Assembly (NCBI RefSeq): GCF_022346545.1
Contig: NZ_JAKRNU010000011.1
Span: forward strand, 1 to 64,000
DNA: 64,000 bases
DNA from: Sporosarcina sp. ACRSM
GTDB lineage: Bacteria; Bacillota; Bacilli; Bacillales_A; Planococcaceae
Reading direction: 5' to 3'
The position numbers were made by a program, and so were the translations under genes. The notes under the pieces are model-generated. The model was not told the origin of the DNA. It did not search any database and saw only the letters and a list, made by a program, of their open reading frames with translations. Below are positions 63,761 to 64,000 of the stretch, in pieces (position 1 is the first letter of the stretch; each line of letters opens with the position of its first letter).

Positions 63761-64000
63761 TTAGTTCGCCATTCCTTTTAAATGGACTCCCGTCTTTATT
63801 TTTTGAATGACCCTTTCTTTGTTCATATACTCGTTTTCGGCTTGTTCGAGTGAGACTTCTTGAAAACGGATCTTTGCGCCAGGTCGCAATTGTGCTAAGC
63901 TTGCCAAATCAGCGGTGATCACTTGTCCGATTTTTGGATAGCCGCCTGTTGTTTGACGATCTGCCATTAAAATAATCGGTTGGCCATTCGGCGGTATTTG
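63761..64000 (-). CDS. pxpC: 5-oxoprolinase subunit C / KipA-type protein, C-terminal part
   Basis: The window ends inside this gene; only the last ~79 codons are visible. They read PNGQPIILMADRQTTGGYPK and ITADLASLAQLRPGAKIRFQ, the conserved C-terminus of biotin-dependent carboxyltransferase family (KipA/PxpC) proteins, which act with PxpA and PxpB to cleave 5-oxoproline. The frame is open to the right edge. The convergent IclR gene is a likely regulator. Confidence 0.88.
   Translation of the reverse strand, partial: QIPPNGQPIILMADRQTTGGYPKIGQVITADLASLAQLRPGAKIRFQEVSLEQAENEYMNKERVIQKIKTGVHLKGMAN

Overview
The window is chromosomal DNA from a spore-forming, motile, aerobic member of the Bacillales. 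The best guess is Planococcaceae/Caryophanaceae, something like Sporosarcina. Spore formation is shown by a gamma-type spore protein and the cortex enzyme PdaA, each behind a good SigG-type promoter. Motility is shown by motA-motB and a chemoreceptor, and aerobic life by a complete qox quinol oxidase. The gene order from the left edge to about 15 kb is the same as I remember for the Bacillus subtilis rrnD-ygxA-ygzB-perR-ygaF-gsaB-ygaE-ygaD-ygaC-sspE-mutY-yfhP-yfhH-recX-yfhF block. An ATP-grasp ligase of the D-aspartate/D-glutamate ligase type fits the A4-type (L-Lys-D-Glu or D-Asp) peptidoglycan typical of that family. The genus is an inference.

Layout. 0-15 kb: the 5' end of a 16S rRNA gene (minus strand) with two tandem promoters, then the conserved block above, with an internally deleted oligopeptide-binding protein inserted next to ygaD. 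15-31 kb: pdaA, a 58-residue SE1561-type protein, class I fumarase, an iron-efflux P-type ATPase (PfeT type) with a PerR box, yfkH, an alanine symporter, yfkK behind a strongly structured leader, motAB, aminopeptidase, carbonic anhydrase, thiT with a TPP riboswitch, and several small membrane proteins. 31-34 kb: mapB and the helicase yfmL, flanked by two non-coding tandem arrays (21-bp and 20/40-bp periods). 34-47 kb: amidase, FbpA-like peptide, GDPD phosphodiesterase, the ATP-grasp ligase with an LD-carboxypeptidase, pseudouridine synthase, DUF2812 protein, acyl-CoA dehydrogenase, polar amino-acid ABC transporter, chemoreceptor.

47-55 kb is a glyoxylate-centred cluster on the minus strand: class V aminotransferase (PucG-like), YfcC-family carrier, MFS transporter, cupin protein and malate synthase G. 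It contains a segmental duplication. The aminotransferase 3' end, its terminator and the promoter region that follows occur twice, and the second aminotransferase copy is reduced to about 42 codons. A 16-bp palindrome occurs upstream of three of the transcription units and may be a shared activator site.

55-64 kb: qoxABCD, a tiny phospholipase A2-fold protein, an ECF sigma factor with a membrane zinc-finger partner, and an EamA transporter coupled to an IclR regulator (KipR-like). At the right edge is the C-terminal end of a KipA/PxpC-type gene. Intergenic spaces hold at least three families of dispersed palindromic repeats and many bidirectional terminators.
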